From assembly GCF_001679785.1 (NCBI RefSeq), contig NZ_CP016287.1, positions 248,001-312,000 on the forward strand: a stretch of DNA of 64,000 nucleotides. The letters are read 5' to 3'. Under the pieces are notes generated by a model. The model did not search any database and was not told where the DNA came from. It worked only from the letters and a program-made list of their open reading frames with translations. A program made the position numbers and the translations under genes. How positions within the stretch are numbered: the stretch's first letter is position 1; each line of letters opens with the position of its first letter. The DNA comes from Rhizobium leguminosarum. Lineage in GTDB: Bacteria; Pseudomonadota; Alphaproteobacteria; Rhizobiales; Rhizobiaceae. Below are positions 8,354-18,297 of the stretch, piece after piece.

Positions 8354-9883
8354 ATGCCGATCCATGCGCAGCTTCTTCGACATGCAACGGAGACACCGGA
8401 CAAGCCGGCGCTGGTAATCGACGGGCGCTCGCTCAGCTATGGCGAGCTCCATGTGTGCGCCAAGGCAATTTATCGGTTTCTCCAAGATCTCCCTCGCTCG
8501 AACCGCCGCACGCTCGATCTGCCCGGTGTGGACAAGCTTGCCGCTCTCAGCCTTGGCAACCATATCGGCTTTGCCGAGTATTTTGCGGCGGCCACCGCTT
8601 TCCCGAATGCCTGCGCGGTCATCGACCCGATGATGCCGGCGGAAAGGATCGAACGCATAGTCGAGCGCCTGGCGCCTGACGTTCTGATTGTCGACGACGA
8701 TGCCGGGCCGAGTGCTGAAATTGCCCGGAGATTCGGCATTCCCGTCGTCACCGCCGGAGCGGAGGCTTTCGAGCTCGCTGCAGCGGAAGGTGAAGCCGAG
8801 CTGCCGGCCGATACTGACAAGATCTTTCTGATCGGCTTCACCTCGGGGACCACCGCCGAGCCGAAAGCCTATTATCGCTCGCGCGAGCAGTGGCGCCGGA
8901 GCCTCGATCGCGGACGCGTCGTTTTCGAACTCGAAGACGCGCCGTCGACAATGTGCCCAGGAGCCTTGGCTCATGGCCTGGCGCTTTATGCATTGGTCGA
9001 AGCTGTTGATGTCGGGGCAACCTTCCATTCAGTCCGGAAATGGGATCCCGTCGCAGCCGCACGCACGCTCTCCTCCTGGCACGTCGAACGGCTCGTCGCC
9101 GTGCCGACACATATAGCCGGCATTGCAAGAGGGTGGGCGGGTGAACCCGCTCTGACCTCCTTGCGCGACGTCCTGACCGCCGGCGCAAAGCTTGACAGGA
9201 ACGGTGTCGAATCCATGCGCTGCCTGTTTCCGAAGGCCCGCATCCGGGAATATTACGGCGCATCCGAGCTCGGTTTCATGACGGTCTCGACCCTTGTCGG
9301 CGGCGAGATCGATTTTCCGATCGACCGGGTGGGACAAGCCTATCCCGGCGTGGAAATTTCCATTCGCGACCCCGATGAAAACGACGCCGGGACCGATGTG
9401 GCGGGAACCATATTCGTCGACAGCGACCTGATCGCGGATGGATATCTCTGGGGCGACGATGGTCAGGCGTTCCGGGTCACAGAAGCCGGAGCGACGGTCG
9501 GAGATCTAGGCGAACTCGATGCCAATGGCATGCTGCGGGTGATCGGCAGGGCGGGCGGCATGATGATCACGGGTGGCAACAATGTTTATCCTGCCGAAGT
9601 CGAGAGCGCTCTCAAAGCCTGCCCCGGGGTAGAGGATGCCGTCGTCTTCGGGCTGCCGGACGCCTATTTCGGCCAGCGGATCGTCGCTGTCGTCTCGGGT
9701 GAGACGGTGGACCCGAAAATCCTGGCCGATCATTGCGCGCAGATGCTCGGGAAGTACAAGATCCCCAAGCAATTCTACCATATAAGGTCCTGGCCGATGA
9801 CGAGCAGCGGGAAGATCTCGAGGGGGCAAGTGGAGCGGGCCGTGGTTTCTGGAGACGATCTTGTCCTACACCTATCAGCCTGA
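8354..9883 (+). CDS. Acyl-CoA synthetase, AMP-binding adenylate-forming enzyme
   Basis: 509 aa, class I adenylate-forming fold. The P-loop-like motif IGFTSGTTAEPK, the A5 motif YYGASELG, A7/A8 GDLGELDANG and IGRAGGMMITGGNNVYP, and A10 SSGKISRGQ with the catalytic Lys are all present, so the enzyme should be active in making acyl-AMP and then acyl-CoA. It is slightly shorter than long-chain ligases and resembles small aryl/acyl-acid ligases. It starts 29 nt after the thioesterase and overlaps the thiolase by 23 bp, so the three are surely co-translated. Substrate is unknown. Confidence 0.9.
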   Translation: MPIHAQLLRHATETPDKPALVIDGRSLSYGELHVCAKAIYRFLQDLPRSNRRTLDLPGVDKLAALSLGNHIGFAEYFAAATAFPNACAVIDPMMPAERIERIVERLAPDVLIVDDDAGPSAEIARRFGIPVVTAGAEAFELAAAEGEAELPADTDKIFLIGFTSGTTAEPKAYYRSREQWRRSLDRGRVVFELEDAPSTMCPGALAHGLALYALVEAVDVGATFHSVRKWDPVAAARTLSSWHVERLVAVPTHIAGIARGWAGEPALTSLRDVLTAGAKLDRNGVESMRCLFPKARIREYYGASELGFMTVSTLVGGEIDFPIDRVGQAYPGVEISIRDPDENDAGTDVAGTIFVDSDLIADGYLWGDDGQAFRVTEAGATVGDLGELDANGMLRVIGRAGGMMITGGNNVYPAEVESALKACPGVEDAVVFGLPDAYFGQRIVAVVSGETVDPKILADHCAQMLGKYKIPKQFYHIRSWPMTSSGKISRGQVERAVVSGDDLVLHLSA

Positions 9884-11066
9884 CGACGATTGGCAGCCGG
9901 TCGTGGTTGCCGCCTACCGGTCGCCGATCGGCCGGGCTTTCGGATCGCTTGCGACTGTCGCGGCAGAAGACCTGCTTGCGCCGCTCATCCATCGAATCCT
10001 GTCCGAGACGGGAATAGCGCCCGAAAGCATCGACGATGTGCTGGTGGGCAATGCCGCCGGCGGCGGCGGAAATATCGCGCGGCTGGCGGCGCTGACCGCA
10101 GGTCTGCCCATGGCGGTTCCGGGCGTGACCATCGATCGGCAATGCGGCTCGGGCCTGGAAGCGATCATCACGGCAGCCCGGCTGATCCAGGCGAAAGCCG
10201 GCTCGTGCTTTCTGGCCGGCGGCGTCGAAAGCGTCAGCACCGCACCATGGCGCGTCGAAAGACCAAAGGCGAATGGGATGCCACCGCGATTTTACGGGCG
10301 CGCCCGGTTTTCGCCTGACACGATCGGCGACCCGGAAATGGGGATTGCCGCCGAAAACGTCGCCCGTCAGTTCAGCATATCGCGGCAGAGACAGGATGAA
10401 TTCGCCCTGCGCAGCCACCGGCTCGCCGTGCAAGCGGCCGAGGCAGGCGTCTTTCGGCCTGAGATCGTTGACATTTCCACCGGCCACGGTCTGATCGAAC
10501 GGGACGAGTGCCCACGCGCGGCTACATCCCTTCCGGCGCTCGCAAACCTCCGGTCGGTCTTCCTGGCCGATGGTTCGGTGACAGCCGGCAATGCCTGCCC
10601 GCTGAACGACGGCGCCTGCCTGGTGCTGGTCATGAGCCGCGCAATGGCCAGAAGTATCGGCATCGAAAAGGGCCTTGCCTTCATCGACAGTGCCGCTGCC
10701 GGTGTGGATCCCAATCTGCTCGGCATCGGCCCGGTCGCCTCGACTAGGAAGCTGCTGCAGCGTCAGCCCGGGCTCTCACTCTCCGACATCGATGCCATCG
10801 AATTCAACGAGGCTTTCGCGGCCCAGGTTCTGGCATCGCTGGACCAGCTCGCTATCCCTGCCGACGCGATCAACAAGGACGGCGGAGCCATTGCGCTCGG
10901 CCATCCATTCGGGGCCTCCGGCGCAATCCTCGTGACCCGGCTGTACAGCCAACTGATCCGCGACGCCGGGGAAGGCTGGGCGCCGGGTGCGACTGCCTTG
11001 GCCATGATCGGCATCGGCGGAGGCATCGGGTTGACCGCCATGTTCGAGGCTACCCAGCTTTCCTGA
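9861..11066 (+). CDS. Thiolase-family condensing enzyme lacking the second active-site Cys
   Basis: 401 aa. The TTG start at 9861 overlaps the ligase gene and has GGAGAC just upstream. Thiolase hallmarks seen are nucleophile C95 in DRQCGSG, NEAFAAQ, and GGAIALGHPFGASG with H348. The C-terminal motif, normally C-(I/V)-GGG, is IGIGGGIG: Gly (about residue 384) replaces the Cys that acts as acid/base in ordinary thiolases. It may therefore be a condensing or cleaving enzyme with altered chemistry, or simply less active. It is the last gene of the thioesterase-ligase operon. By context it acts on the CoA ester made by the ligase. Confidence 0.85.
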   Translation: MSYTYQPDDDWQPVVVAAYRSPIGRAFGSLATVAAEDLLAPLIHRILSETGIAPESIDDVLVGNAAGGGGNIARLAALTAGLPMAVPGVTIDRQCGSGLEAIITAARLIQAKAGSCFLAGGVESVSTAPWRVERPKANGMPPRFYGRARFSPDTIGDPEMGIAAENVARQFSISRQRQDEFALRSHRLAVQAAEAGVFRPEIVDISTGHGLIERDECPRAATSLPALANLRSVFLADGSVTAGNACPLNDGACLVLVMSRAMARSIGIEKGLAFIDSAAAGVDPNLLGIGPVASTRKLLQRQPGLSLSDIDAIEFNEAFAAQVLASLDQLAIPADAINKDGGAIALGHPFGASGAILVTRLYSQLIRDAGEGWAPGATALAMIGIGGGIGLTAMFEATQLS

Positions 11067-11086
11067 CCCGGCGAAGGCGCAGACAG

Positions 11087-11545
11087 TCAGGCGGCGGCGC
11101 GTTTGTGATCGGCCGGATGCTGAAGCCGAAAGCCGATCGCCAGCCTGTTCCAGGCGTTGATCATCGTAATACCGATCGAAAGCGCCACGAACTCGTCATC
11201 CGAGAAGTTGGCGTGCGCCTCTTCATAAACGTCATCCGGCGCATGGCTTTTCGCGATCTGAGTGAGTGCCTCGGCCCAGGCGAGTGCGGCTCGCTCCCGA
11301 GTGGTGAAGAGCTGCGACTCCCGCCACGCGTTCAGAAGCAGCAGCCGGTCATCTGTTTCGCCGAGCTTCAGTGCGTCCTGGCGGTGCATGTGCAGGCAGT
11401 GAGCGCATCCATTCATCTGGGAAACGCGCACTTTGACGAGTTCGAGCAGCTTCGGATCTAAGCTTCTCGCAATCCAGGCTTCAACGGCCACGAGGCCGTC
11501 GATGCCGCTGTTCTTATGAGCCATGAAGTTCAGACGCTTGATCAT
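11087..11545 (-). CDS. Carboxymuconolactone decarboxylase/AhpD-like protein
   Basis: 152 aa, all-helical AhpD-like fold with the redox motif GCAHCLHMH (CxxC followed by His), typical of alkylhydroperoxidase-like members rather than true decarboxylases. Further family segments are RERAALAWAEALT and INAWNRLAIGF. The start at 11545 is preferred: GGAGATAA lies 5 nt upstream, while the ATG at 11557 has none. It is divergent from the NAD(P)-binding protein gene at 11924. The role is probably peroxide or thiol redox defence; no reductase partner is nearby. Confidence 0.87.
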   Translation of the reverse strand: MIKRLNFMAHKNSGIDGLVAVEAWIARSLDPKLLELVKVRVSQMNGCAHCLHMHRQDALKLGETDDRLLLLNAWRESQLFTTRERAALAWAEALTQIAKSHAPDDVYEEAHANFSDDEFVALSIGITMINAWNRLAIGFRLQHPADHKRAAA

Positions 11546-11557
11546 TCTTATCTCCAT

Positions 11558-11923
11558 CGTGCGGATTGATGGCCGAAGTCACCGGCTTGCAGGCCAGTGA
11601 ATACGCCTTGCCTTCCGGGTCGGTCATCTGCCCTGACGGTAGGTTCGGCCCATGCCTGTTGACGTGATGTTCCTCCATTTCAGCCAGCTGGCTCATCGCA
11701 GAGCCAGCTGGCCTACTACGTTCGCATAGGGTGACAGCGACCGAGGAAGAATAGTTTGGGGCCGCGATCCGGCGCATTCTCCGGCCCATCGGTTACACCA
11801 GCCGCACCGGCGACGGTCCCGATGAAGTCGCTTCGCTCATCGAGGGCGCGGGCATGCCGAGCAGTTGCCTGCTCACCTTCAGGTCACCAGAGACATTTCT
11901 CGTAAAGGACAAGGAGACTACCC
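11558..11923. other. Divergent intergenic region, 366 bp
   Basis: It lies between the start codons of the AhpD-like and NAD(P)-binding genes. It contains two identical 10-bp palindromes (see 11683-11712). A minus-strand frame of up to 91 codons ending at 11514 is open and has an internal ATG near 11696, but it matches nothing I recognise and overlaps the AhpD start, so I do not call it a gene. The part at 11760-11880 could be worn-down coding DNA. Confidence 0.4.
11683..11712. promoter_or_regulatory. Paired palindromes GCCAGCTGGC, 20 bp apart
   Basis: GCCAGCTGGC, itself a perfect palindrome, occurs at 11683-11692 and again at 11703-11712. Centre-to-centre distance is exactly 20 bp, about two helical turns. 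In a divergent promoter region this looks like a paired operator. No dedicated regulator gene sits beside it. Confidence 0.4.
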
Positions 11924-12688
11924 ATGAAAATCGTCGTTATCGGCGGCACTGGCCTCATCGGCTCAAAGACCGTGGAAAGATTGCGCAACAAGGGGCACGA
12001 GGTATTGGCGGCTTCGCCGAACTCGGGTGTGGACACGATCACCGGCAAGGGCGTGGCCGAAGCGCTCGCCGGGGCACAGGTGGTGCTCGATCTCGCAAAC
12101 TCGCCCTCGTTCGAGGACAAGGCCGTCCTGGAATTCTTCCAGACGTCGGGCCGCAATTTGCTCAAGGCAGGGGCTGTCGCCGGCGTCAAGCATCACATCG
12201 CTCTGTCGATCGTCGGATTGGAGCGGCTGCAGGGCAGTGGCTACATGCGCGCCAAGATGGCCCAGGAAGAGCTGATCAAGACGTCCGGCATACCCTATAC
12301 CATCGTACACTCGACGCAGTTCCACGAATTCATGGCTGGCATCGCCCAGTCAGGCACCGTCGGTCAGACCGTGCATCTGTCGCCGGCCTACGTGCAGCCG
12401 ATCGCCTCGGACGATGTCGCAGACGTCATGGCCGAGGTGTCGCTCGGCACGCCTGTGAATGGCACCATCGAGATCGGCGGGCCGGAGAAAGTCCGCCTCA
12501 CCGAAATCGTGACGCGTCTCTTCAAGGCGACGAACGATCCGCGCCAGGTGGTCGCCGATCCGCACGCCCGCTATTTCGGCGTCGAGCTCGAGGACAATTC
12601 GCTCGTGACCGGAGCCAAGGCGCGGCTTGGCCAGATCCGCTTCGACGATTGGCTCAGCCGGCAGCCGCCGCAGAAAAAGAGCGCCTGA
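11924..12688 (+). CDS. NAD(P)-binding protein, NmrA/atypical SDR family
   Basis: 254 aa. The N-terminal Rossmann motif IGGTGLIGSKTVERL (GxxGxxG) binds NAD(P). NmrA-like features follow: LANSPSFED, HHIALSIVGLER, YMRAKMAQEELI (YxxxK-like) and IPYTIVHSTQFHEF. Proteins of this type include quinone/NADPH sensors and reductases; the activity is not predictable. The start has an AAGGAG ribosome site. The cupin gene follows 49 nt later on the same strand, so they probably share a transcript. Confidence 0.85.
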   Translation: MKIVVIGGTGLIGSKTVERLRNKGHEVLAASPNSGVDTITGKGVAEALAGAQVVLDLANSPSFEDKAVLEFFQTSGRNLLKAGAVAGVKHHIALSIVGLERLQGSGYMRAKMAQEELIKTSGIPYTIVHSTQFHEFMAGIAQSGTVGQTVHLSPAYVQPIASDDVADVMAEVSLGTPVNGTIEIGGPEKVRLTEIVTRLFKATNDPRQVVADPHARYFGVELEDNSLVTGAKARLGQIRFDDWLSRQPPQKKSA

Positions 12689-12737
12689 CAGCGAGGCTGC
12701 GCCCGTCGACCCATTCTATTAACTGAGGAGACCAGAC

Positions 12738-13151
12738 ATGCTCAGGAAAATGATCTCGGCAGCGGCATTCGCGCTTGTCCTTGCCGCCGGCACTCAAGCT
12801 CACGCCGGAGGTGGGAAAGCGAAGATAAGCGTCGTTTTCGACCAGAAGCTTCCCAATGTTCCCGGCAAGAGCATGAAGGCTGTGATGGTGGAATATGAGC
12901 CCGGCAGCATGTCGCCCGGCCATACCCATCCGGATTCGGCCTTCATCTACGCCACCGTTCTCGAAGGGGCGATCCGCAGCGCGGTGAATGACGGCCCGGT
13001 GAAAACGTATAAGGCCGGAGAAAGCTTCGCCGAATTTCCCGGCGATCACCACAGCGTCAGCGCAAACGCCAGCGACACCAAGCCGGCGCGCCTGCTTGCG
13101 GTCTTCGTGCTGGACACGGACGAGACGGAACTGACGATTGACGACAAATAA
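12738..13151 (+). CDS. Secreted cupin-domain protein
   Basis: 137 aa. The signal peptide covers residues 1-24 (AFALVLAAGTQAHAG). A single RmlC-like cupin follows: MVEYEPGSMSPGHTHPDSAF supplies the metal-binding His pair and an acidic residue, and FPGDHHSVSANAS the last His. Short periplasmic cupins of this type are common beside oxidoreductases; the substrate is unknown. A ribosome site GAGGAG precedes the ATG. A strong terminator follows the stop codon. Confidence 0.85.
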   Translation: MLRKMISAAAFALVLAAGTQAHAGGGKAKISVVFDQKLPNVPGKSMKAVMVEYEPGSMSPGHTHPDSAFIYATVLEGAIRSAVNDGPVKTYKAGESFAEFPGDHHSVSANASDTKPARLLAVFVLDTDETELTIDDK

Positions 13152-13160
13152 AGTGGTACT

Positions 13161-13188
13161 CGATGCCCGGCGCCGCCGGGCATCGTTT
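13161..13188 (+). terminator. Rho-independent terminator after the cupin gene
   Basis: Perfect 10-bp stem CGATGCCCGG/CCGGGCATCG, 5-nt loop, followed by TTT. It lies between the convergent cupin and PLP-enzyme genes and could serve both. Confidence 0.75.
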
Positions 13189-13195
13189 CCCCCGA

Positions 13196-14479
13196 TCACG
13201 CAGCCTGCAGCGCTATCTCCAGGTCGGCAATCAGATCGTCCGGATGCTCGATGCCGATCGAAAGGCGGATCGTCGATTCCAGAACGCCGATACGCTGGCG
13301 GACATCGGCGGGCACGCCGGAATGCGTCATGGTGGCAGGATGGCTCGCAAGCGATTCCGTGCCGCCGAGGCTGACCGCGAGCTTGAAGATCTGCAGCGCG
13401 TTCAGGAATTTGAACGAGGCTGGCTCACCGCCGCGAATGTCGAAAGAAAAGGTGGAGCCGGCGCCGGTGCATTGCGCGATGAAGGTCCGGCCGGCCGGCG
13501 ATTCCGGATCGTGGTAGGGCAGATAGTGGACCTTCTCGACTTTCGGGTGATCGCGCAGATAGTCGGCGACGGCACGCGCGTTGCTATTTGCCCGTTCCAT
13601 GCGGAGCTGCAGCGTTTCCAGCGAACGGCCGAGCATCCAGCAGGAATGTGGATCGAGCTGGGTGCCGATCGCGCCGCGCAAGGCCTTGATCTGCTTGATC
13701 ACCGCCTTGCGACCAAGAACGGCGCCGGCGATCAGATCCGAATGACCACCGACATATTTCGTCAGCGAATAGAGCGAGATATCGGCGCCGTGCTCGATCG
13801 GCCGCTGGAAGACCGGTCCGAGCAGGGTGTTGTCGCAGACGATGATCGGCATATGGCCCTGTCTTGTACCGATCATGTCGGCCACGCGTCGGATCATCGC
13901 GACATCGACCAGGCTGTTGGTCGGATTGGCAGGCGTCTCGATCAGGATGACAGAGACGCGACCCTTGGCCATCGCCTCTTCTGCCGACTTTTGCACCGAT
14001 CCCTCGCTGACGCCGTCGGCAAACCCAATAGCGGCGACGCCGAAGTTCAGAAAAGTCTTTGCCAGCAACGTTTCGGTTCCCCCGTAGAGCGGCTGCGAAT
14101 GCAGGATCGCATCGCCCGGCCGGACGAAGGCGAACAGAGTGGTGGCGATCGCCGCCATGCCGGATGAAAACAGCACGCCGCTTTCCGTCCGTTCGTAGAC
14201 GGCGAGCCTGTCCTCGACAATCTCGCTATTCGGATGGTTGAAGCGCGAATAGACGAGGCCGGCCCCCTTCCCCTCGGGCGGCTCGCGGCGGCCCGACACA
14301 TAATCGAAGAAGTCGCGACCATCCTCGGCCGTATTGAAAACGAAGGTGGAGGTGAGGAATACCGGCGGCTTGACCGCCCCTTCCGAGAGCTCAGGATCGT
14401 AGCCGTAATTCAGCATCTGTGTTTCGGGATGCAGAGCATGATTGCCGATATGGGTTTTGGAAGGATGCGGGGCGGTCAT
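13196..14479 (-). CDS. Cystathionine gamma-synthase family PLP enzyme
   Basis: 427 aa, Cys/Met-metabolism PLP family (trans-sulfuration: gamma-synthase, gamma/beta-lyase, O-acetylhomoserine sulfhydrylase). Seen: [47 protein letters not shown], and the PLP lysine in [13 protein letters not shown]. Two adjacent ATG codons (14482 and 14479) follow an AGGAG; the second has the better spacing. The reaction cannot be settled from sequence alone. There is no Met-biosynthesis neighbour, so a lyase role is as likely as synthesis. Confidence 0.88.
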   Translation of the reverse strand: MTAPHPSKTHIGNHALHPETQMLNYGYDPELSEGAVKPPVFLTSTFVFNTAEDGRDFFDYVSGRREPPEGKGAGLVYSRFNHPNSEIVEDRLAVYERTESGVLFSSGMAAIATTLFAFVRPGDAILHSQPLYGGTETLLAKTFLNFGVAAIGFADGVSEGSVQKSAEEAMAKGRVSVILIETPANPTNSLVDVAMIRRVADMIGTRQGHMPIIVCDNTLLGPVFQRPIEHGADISLYSLTKYVGGHSDLIAGAVLGRKAVIKQIKALRGAIGTQLDPHSCWMLGRSLETLQLRMERANSNARAVADYLRDHPKVEKVHYLPYHDPESPAGRTFIAQCTGAGSTFSFDIRGGEPASFKFLNALQIFKLAVSLGGTESLASHPATMTHSGVPADVRQRIGVLESTIRLSIGIEHPDDLIADLEIALQAA

Positions 14480-14552
14480 CATCGTCTCCTGTTTCGGGAC
14501 TGGCGAAATGGCAGAATACATCAAAACCATATGAGAGAAGCAATCATCGCGG

Positions 14553-15632
14553 TCAGCTCATGGTCTCGCCCAGAGTGTCCGCAACATAGGCTCCGCGCGC
14601 TCCCATCGGCAGCGGCGTTCCCGTCGTCGTGTCCTTCGCGGTCTGATGCTCCAGTTCGGCGTTCAGCTCGCCGCCGACGATGAGAATGACGACGGAAAGC
14701 CAGATCCAGATGAGGAAGCCGATCAGTGCGCCGAGTGTGCCGTATGTCGCGTTGTAGTTGGCGAAATGATCCAGATAGTAGGAGAAGCCGAGTGACATGG
14801 CGGTCCAGGCGACCGTGGTCAGGACCGCGCCCCACGTCATCCACCGGAGCTTGGCAGGCTCTCGGCTGGGGCCGAAGCGGTAGACCGATGTAACGGCCAC
14901 CGCGACGAGCAGCAGAAGCAGCGGCCATCGCATGAGAAGAGCCATGTGTTCCTTGAATTGATCGAGCCAGAGATAGGAAAGGACAACCGGCATGACCCCG
15001 ACGAGCGCCACCATGACCACTGTCAAAAGCACTGCGCATAAGGTGAAGCAGAGGCCGATCAGGTTCAATCGGATAAGCCCCCGCTTCTCGTCTTCCTCAT
15101 AGGCGACGTTCATCGCGTCGAAGATCGCCAGCGTGCCGCTATGCGTGCTCCAGAGGGCGATGCCGAGGCCGACGAAGAAGGTGATGCCGAGCGTAGCATC
15201 GCGCCGATCAACGAGTTCCTTGATCTGATTGGCAAGAAGATCGAACGCTCCGGATGGCATGAGGCCAGCCAATTCGCGAAGATGTTCGGATATGGTGGCC
15301 GGATCTGCAACCAGCCCGTAGAGTGATACCAAAGCCGCCATGGCTGGAAACAGCGCCAGCAGCAGATAAAACGTCACGCCCGCGGCAATCAAAGTGACCC
15401 GGTCGGCGAGGACCTCGTGGAAGACGCGCCAGAAGACGTCGCGAAGACCGCTGAAGGGGATAGCCTCGGGTGTGCTGGCGCTGCGGCCATGATCGTCAGC
15501 TGTGCGGCTGGTATCCGCAGACGGGGCGACCGACCTGCGCTCAGTCGCCTGCATCACGACAAGTGCGCCAATCGCTGCGGCCATCATTGTCGCCGCAATG
15601 GAGAATCTCTTGAGGTGAAGCACATCAGGCAT
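14553..15632 (-). CDS. YihY/BrkB-family inner-membrane protein
   Basis: About 359 aa from the ATG at 15632, which has GGAGAA upstream; an upstream start at 15710 would add 26 residues. An N-terminal hydrophobic stretch ([14 protein letters not shown]) is followed by the YihY core: [20 protein letters not shown], a [12 protein letters not shown] segment, [11 protein letters not shown], and several TM helices ending in [26 protein letters not shown], typical of the family. Function is unproven; the older label ribonuclease BN is wrong for this family. The C-terminal tail is polar, and the gene stands alone. Confidence 0.87.
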   Translation of the reverse strand: MPDVLHLKRFSIAATMMAAAIGALVVMQATERRSVAPSADTSRTADDHGRSASTPEAIPFSGLRDVFWRVFHEVLADRVTLIAAGVTFYLLLALFPAMAALVSLYGLVADPATISEHLRELAGLMPSGAFDLLANQIKELVDRRDATLGITFFVGLGIALWSTHSGTLAIFDAMNVAYEEDEKRGLIRLNLIGLCFTLCAVLLTVVMVALVGVMPVVLSYLWLDQFKEHMALLMRWPLLLLLVAVAVTSVYRFGPSREPAKLRWMTWGAVLTTVAWTAMSLGFSYYLDHFANYNATYGTLGALIGFLIWIWLSVVILIVGGELNAELEHQTAKDTTTGTPLPMGARGAYVADTLGETMS

Positions 15633-17020
15633 GAGGATGTTCTCCGATCTGGTGCGGAGATAACGCAGGGTGCCGCTAAAGGATGCAAGCCGTTGCTTTC
15701 CTGCTGACATTTAGGGCGGAGCCGGAGATCAGTCCACTTCCCCCGGTCGGGTCAGTCGGCAGGGATTGGAGGTGATTGAGGGCTCGTCAAGCTGCGCCGC
15801 CACTGCTAATGCAAGGGATTGTAAGTAGTTTCAGAAATCATAAGTCATTGATATAAATGTGATCTCCTCCTACTGCGGAAGCGAACCTGGACTTTAGTTT
15901 CGTTACTGCGTTGCTGGATGTCTTTTTCACAAGTCGACCGATAGGACGGCTTGGCGGCTGCGAGGCCGGTAGATCGGTGCGCAGCTCGTATCGGGAGCGC
16001 GACTTGGACGTCAATTCCACCTGTTGCTATCTGATACCGGCGCCTGTCAGCGACCGGAACCTGCCGCTGACGCGTTGTGCAACAAGCCCAACAAAACAAT
16101 AGCGCCGGTGACAATGGCCTGCAACAGCCGTTTACGTTATCAACGGGCAAATACCGGGGCCGGCCCATTGCCTTGGCTCGGCGTGTCTCAAGACCAAGCG
16201 TCGTCGAGGACCGAGACACTACCTCTGCAGACGCGATCTCGATGGCCTCGATGGTTGCTTGATGGCGTCTCGGCAATCGACAGAACAGTGCGCCGCGATC
16301 GACCAGGTCGCCACGCGAAAGCAACTGCGCGGCAAGGAGGCGGCGACAGGATGCGCGCTGCTCCGGATGCCGACTAGCTCGCAGCCTGACGTTAATTGCC
16401 ATAGGCGGCCCCTCCCCGACCGTCACTGGAGGCGCTGTTCAGGCAGTTCATTGCGGGGCATCTCCGGCTCAATGTTGATGGGAGCAGGATCATCTCCTGG
16501 CGTATCGCCTGGGATAAACAGGTCTCCCACATTGCCAGAGGGAGGATCTGCGCGTCATCAGATAGCGCGCATCGATCACAGCGCCGCCCCATCTGATATG
16601 ACGTCGCGGCCTTGGTGCCACGGTCGGTTATCCCGGGACAAAGCGGACCCCGAGGCTGTCGTTCCCGCATATGCTCAACTCGTCGCCGCAAGCAAATCGG
16701 CGCCAACCGCTGGCGTGTCATGTGCGCTGCCGGAGGGTCGGTCGATATCCGCGGCCACTCGTTCGGAACGGGCTGACGCGCCCGAAAGCCTAAGCTGTCG
16801 GCCGCCGATCCTGTAGGGTCGAAAGCGGCCCCTCCCCTGCCGCATGACCCTTCGGCTCTATAGCATGAAGAACCAGATGCGGTGGCAGTGAGGCAGCGTT
16901 CTGTCGGCCGGCTACCGCACCGGAGACCGGATTCAGTGGCGGATGGGCCGCGGCCACTGCGGCCTTTCCCAGGCGATTCCGTGAACCGCAGTCGCGCGGC
17001 GAATGTAGCCTGATCGTGCC

Positions 17021-17036
17021 GTTGTCCGCGGACAAC
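17021..17036. repeat. 16-bp palindrome, copy 1
   Basis: GTTGTCCGCGGACAAC, a perfect palindrome, is present here and at 18054-18069, both in the gene-poor region. The flanking bases differ apart from an extra C on the right of each copy. Confidence 0.7.
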
Positions 17037-18053
17037 CGGATTATCAACGGGATAGCCGTCAGGTTGTTTGCGCATGAGCCGACCCGCACAGCAATTGGTT
17101 GGCACGGCAGGGAAAGCATTCCTGATGTCGCCCTGCTGGTGGATGCCATGGACTTGCGGCATTGCGGCCGCCTCGATGGCTCTGCCTGGTATCGCAGAGC
17201 AGTGGTTTCATGCCCTTGCCGGACAGGCTTGTATGTCGGCTCCAAGGGTTCCGAAGAGCCCCGGCGGGTCTGCCGACAGGTCGGCAATGCTTAAACATGG
17301 TCCCCGGGGAGTGGAATGCATTCGAAGAAGCTGTGGGCTGCTGGCGCGGCGGCTTCGCTTATCGAAAAGGATGCGCGGCAACGGATGGCGGGGTGGTCGC
17401 GACGTCGTCATCCTCGCCGCTCTCGCGTCTCCTAGGCTTAGGCTAGGCGGCAACGAGGTCGTCCGTCGCTCGGCGGGAGGCTGCCTGGCCAGCGGCAGCG
17501 CTTCGGCGGCAATCTCAGATCAGGTGACTTCGTTGGTCCGTTTAATCAGTTGATCGGGCGGCAGTGGCCAGCCCCGTCCTTCGAGGCCCTGCAGGTACCT
17601 CCGGACGAGGCTGGAGAGGGTGGCATGTGACGGCGGCGAATCCATTATCCCGTCACCTTGCGCTGCATCGATCGGTTCGTCCGTCCGAGCTATGCCGATT
17701 GATACGGTGGATGGCTGAGGCCGACCGCAGCATCCGCATATGGCAGGGTGGATGGTTGGATCTTGTCGCCGTCGTTGGTGATTGGCGGCAGGTCAGTCAA
17801 CTTGGTGATCGCCCCGCTCGATATCTCGGTCAATTCGGCCGTCAGTCAGGTGGAGAGCGAGGCCATGCCCTCGGGCGAAGGGCTGAGCAAGGTCCACGGC
17901 GGATCGTCGTCGATCATTGAGGCAATCTCCATTCGCGCGTCCGGCTCTTGGCGCATCAGCGGTGCGATCCACTGCCCTCATCAATCACTTTGTGGCGGCG
18001 GATCGGTCCGCTAAAAGCTGGAGAATTCCCTCGCTGTGATCGCTGCTCGGCAA

Positions 18054-18069
18054 GTTGTCCGCGGACAAC
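18054..18069. repeat. 16-bp palindrome, copy 2
   Basis: Exact second copy of GTTGTCCGCGGACAAC, 1033 bp from the first. Confidence 0.7.
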
Positions 18070-18265
18070 CCGGCGCCTAGCCCTGCTCACGTACGAGAGA
18101 AGGCTGTATGCGCCTGACCCTTCGTCTGCGACATCCACGGCAACCGCCAGGCTTGAATTTACTGCATTGCGACATTACCTCGTGATGGATCGAAGCGCTT
18201 TCCCCTCGTAGCCGCTTCGGTCCGACGGACAGCACTCCTCCTCCCATGCTGTCGGTCACTATCGA

Positions 18266-18297
18266 AGCCCGGCGCATCTCTCCCGCGCCGGGCTTTT
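18266..18297 (+). terminator. Isolated rho-independent terminator
   Basis: 10-bp stem AGCCCGGCGC/GCGCCGGGCT with a 9-nt loop, running into TTTT on the plus strand. No intact plus-strand gene precedes it for 7 kb except decayed DNA, so it may end a small RNA or the remains of a lost gene. Confidence 0.6.

Noticed and set aside
11514..11789. A 91-codon minus-strand frame upstream of the AhpD-like gene
   Set aside because: It overlaps the start of that gene, contains the twin palindromes and resembles nothing known.
13163..14167. A 334-codon plus-strand frame
   Set aside because: Antisense to the PLP enzyme gene; begins inside the terminator region and has no recognisable fold.
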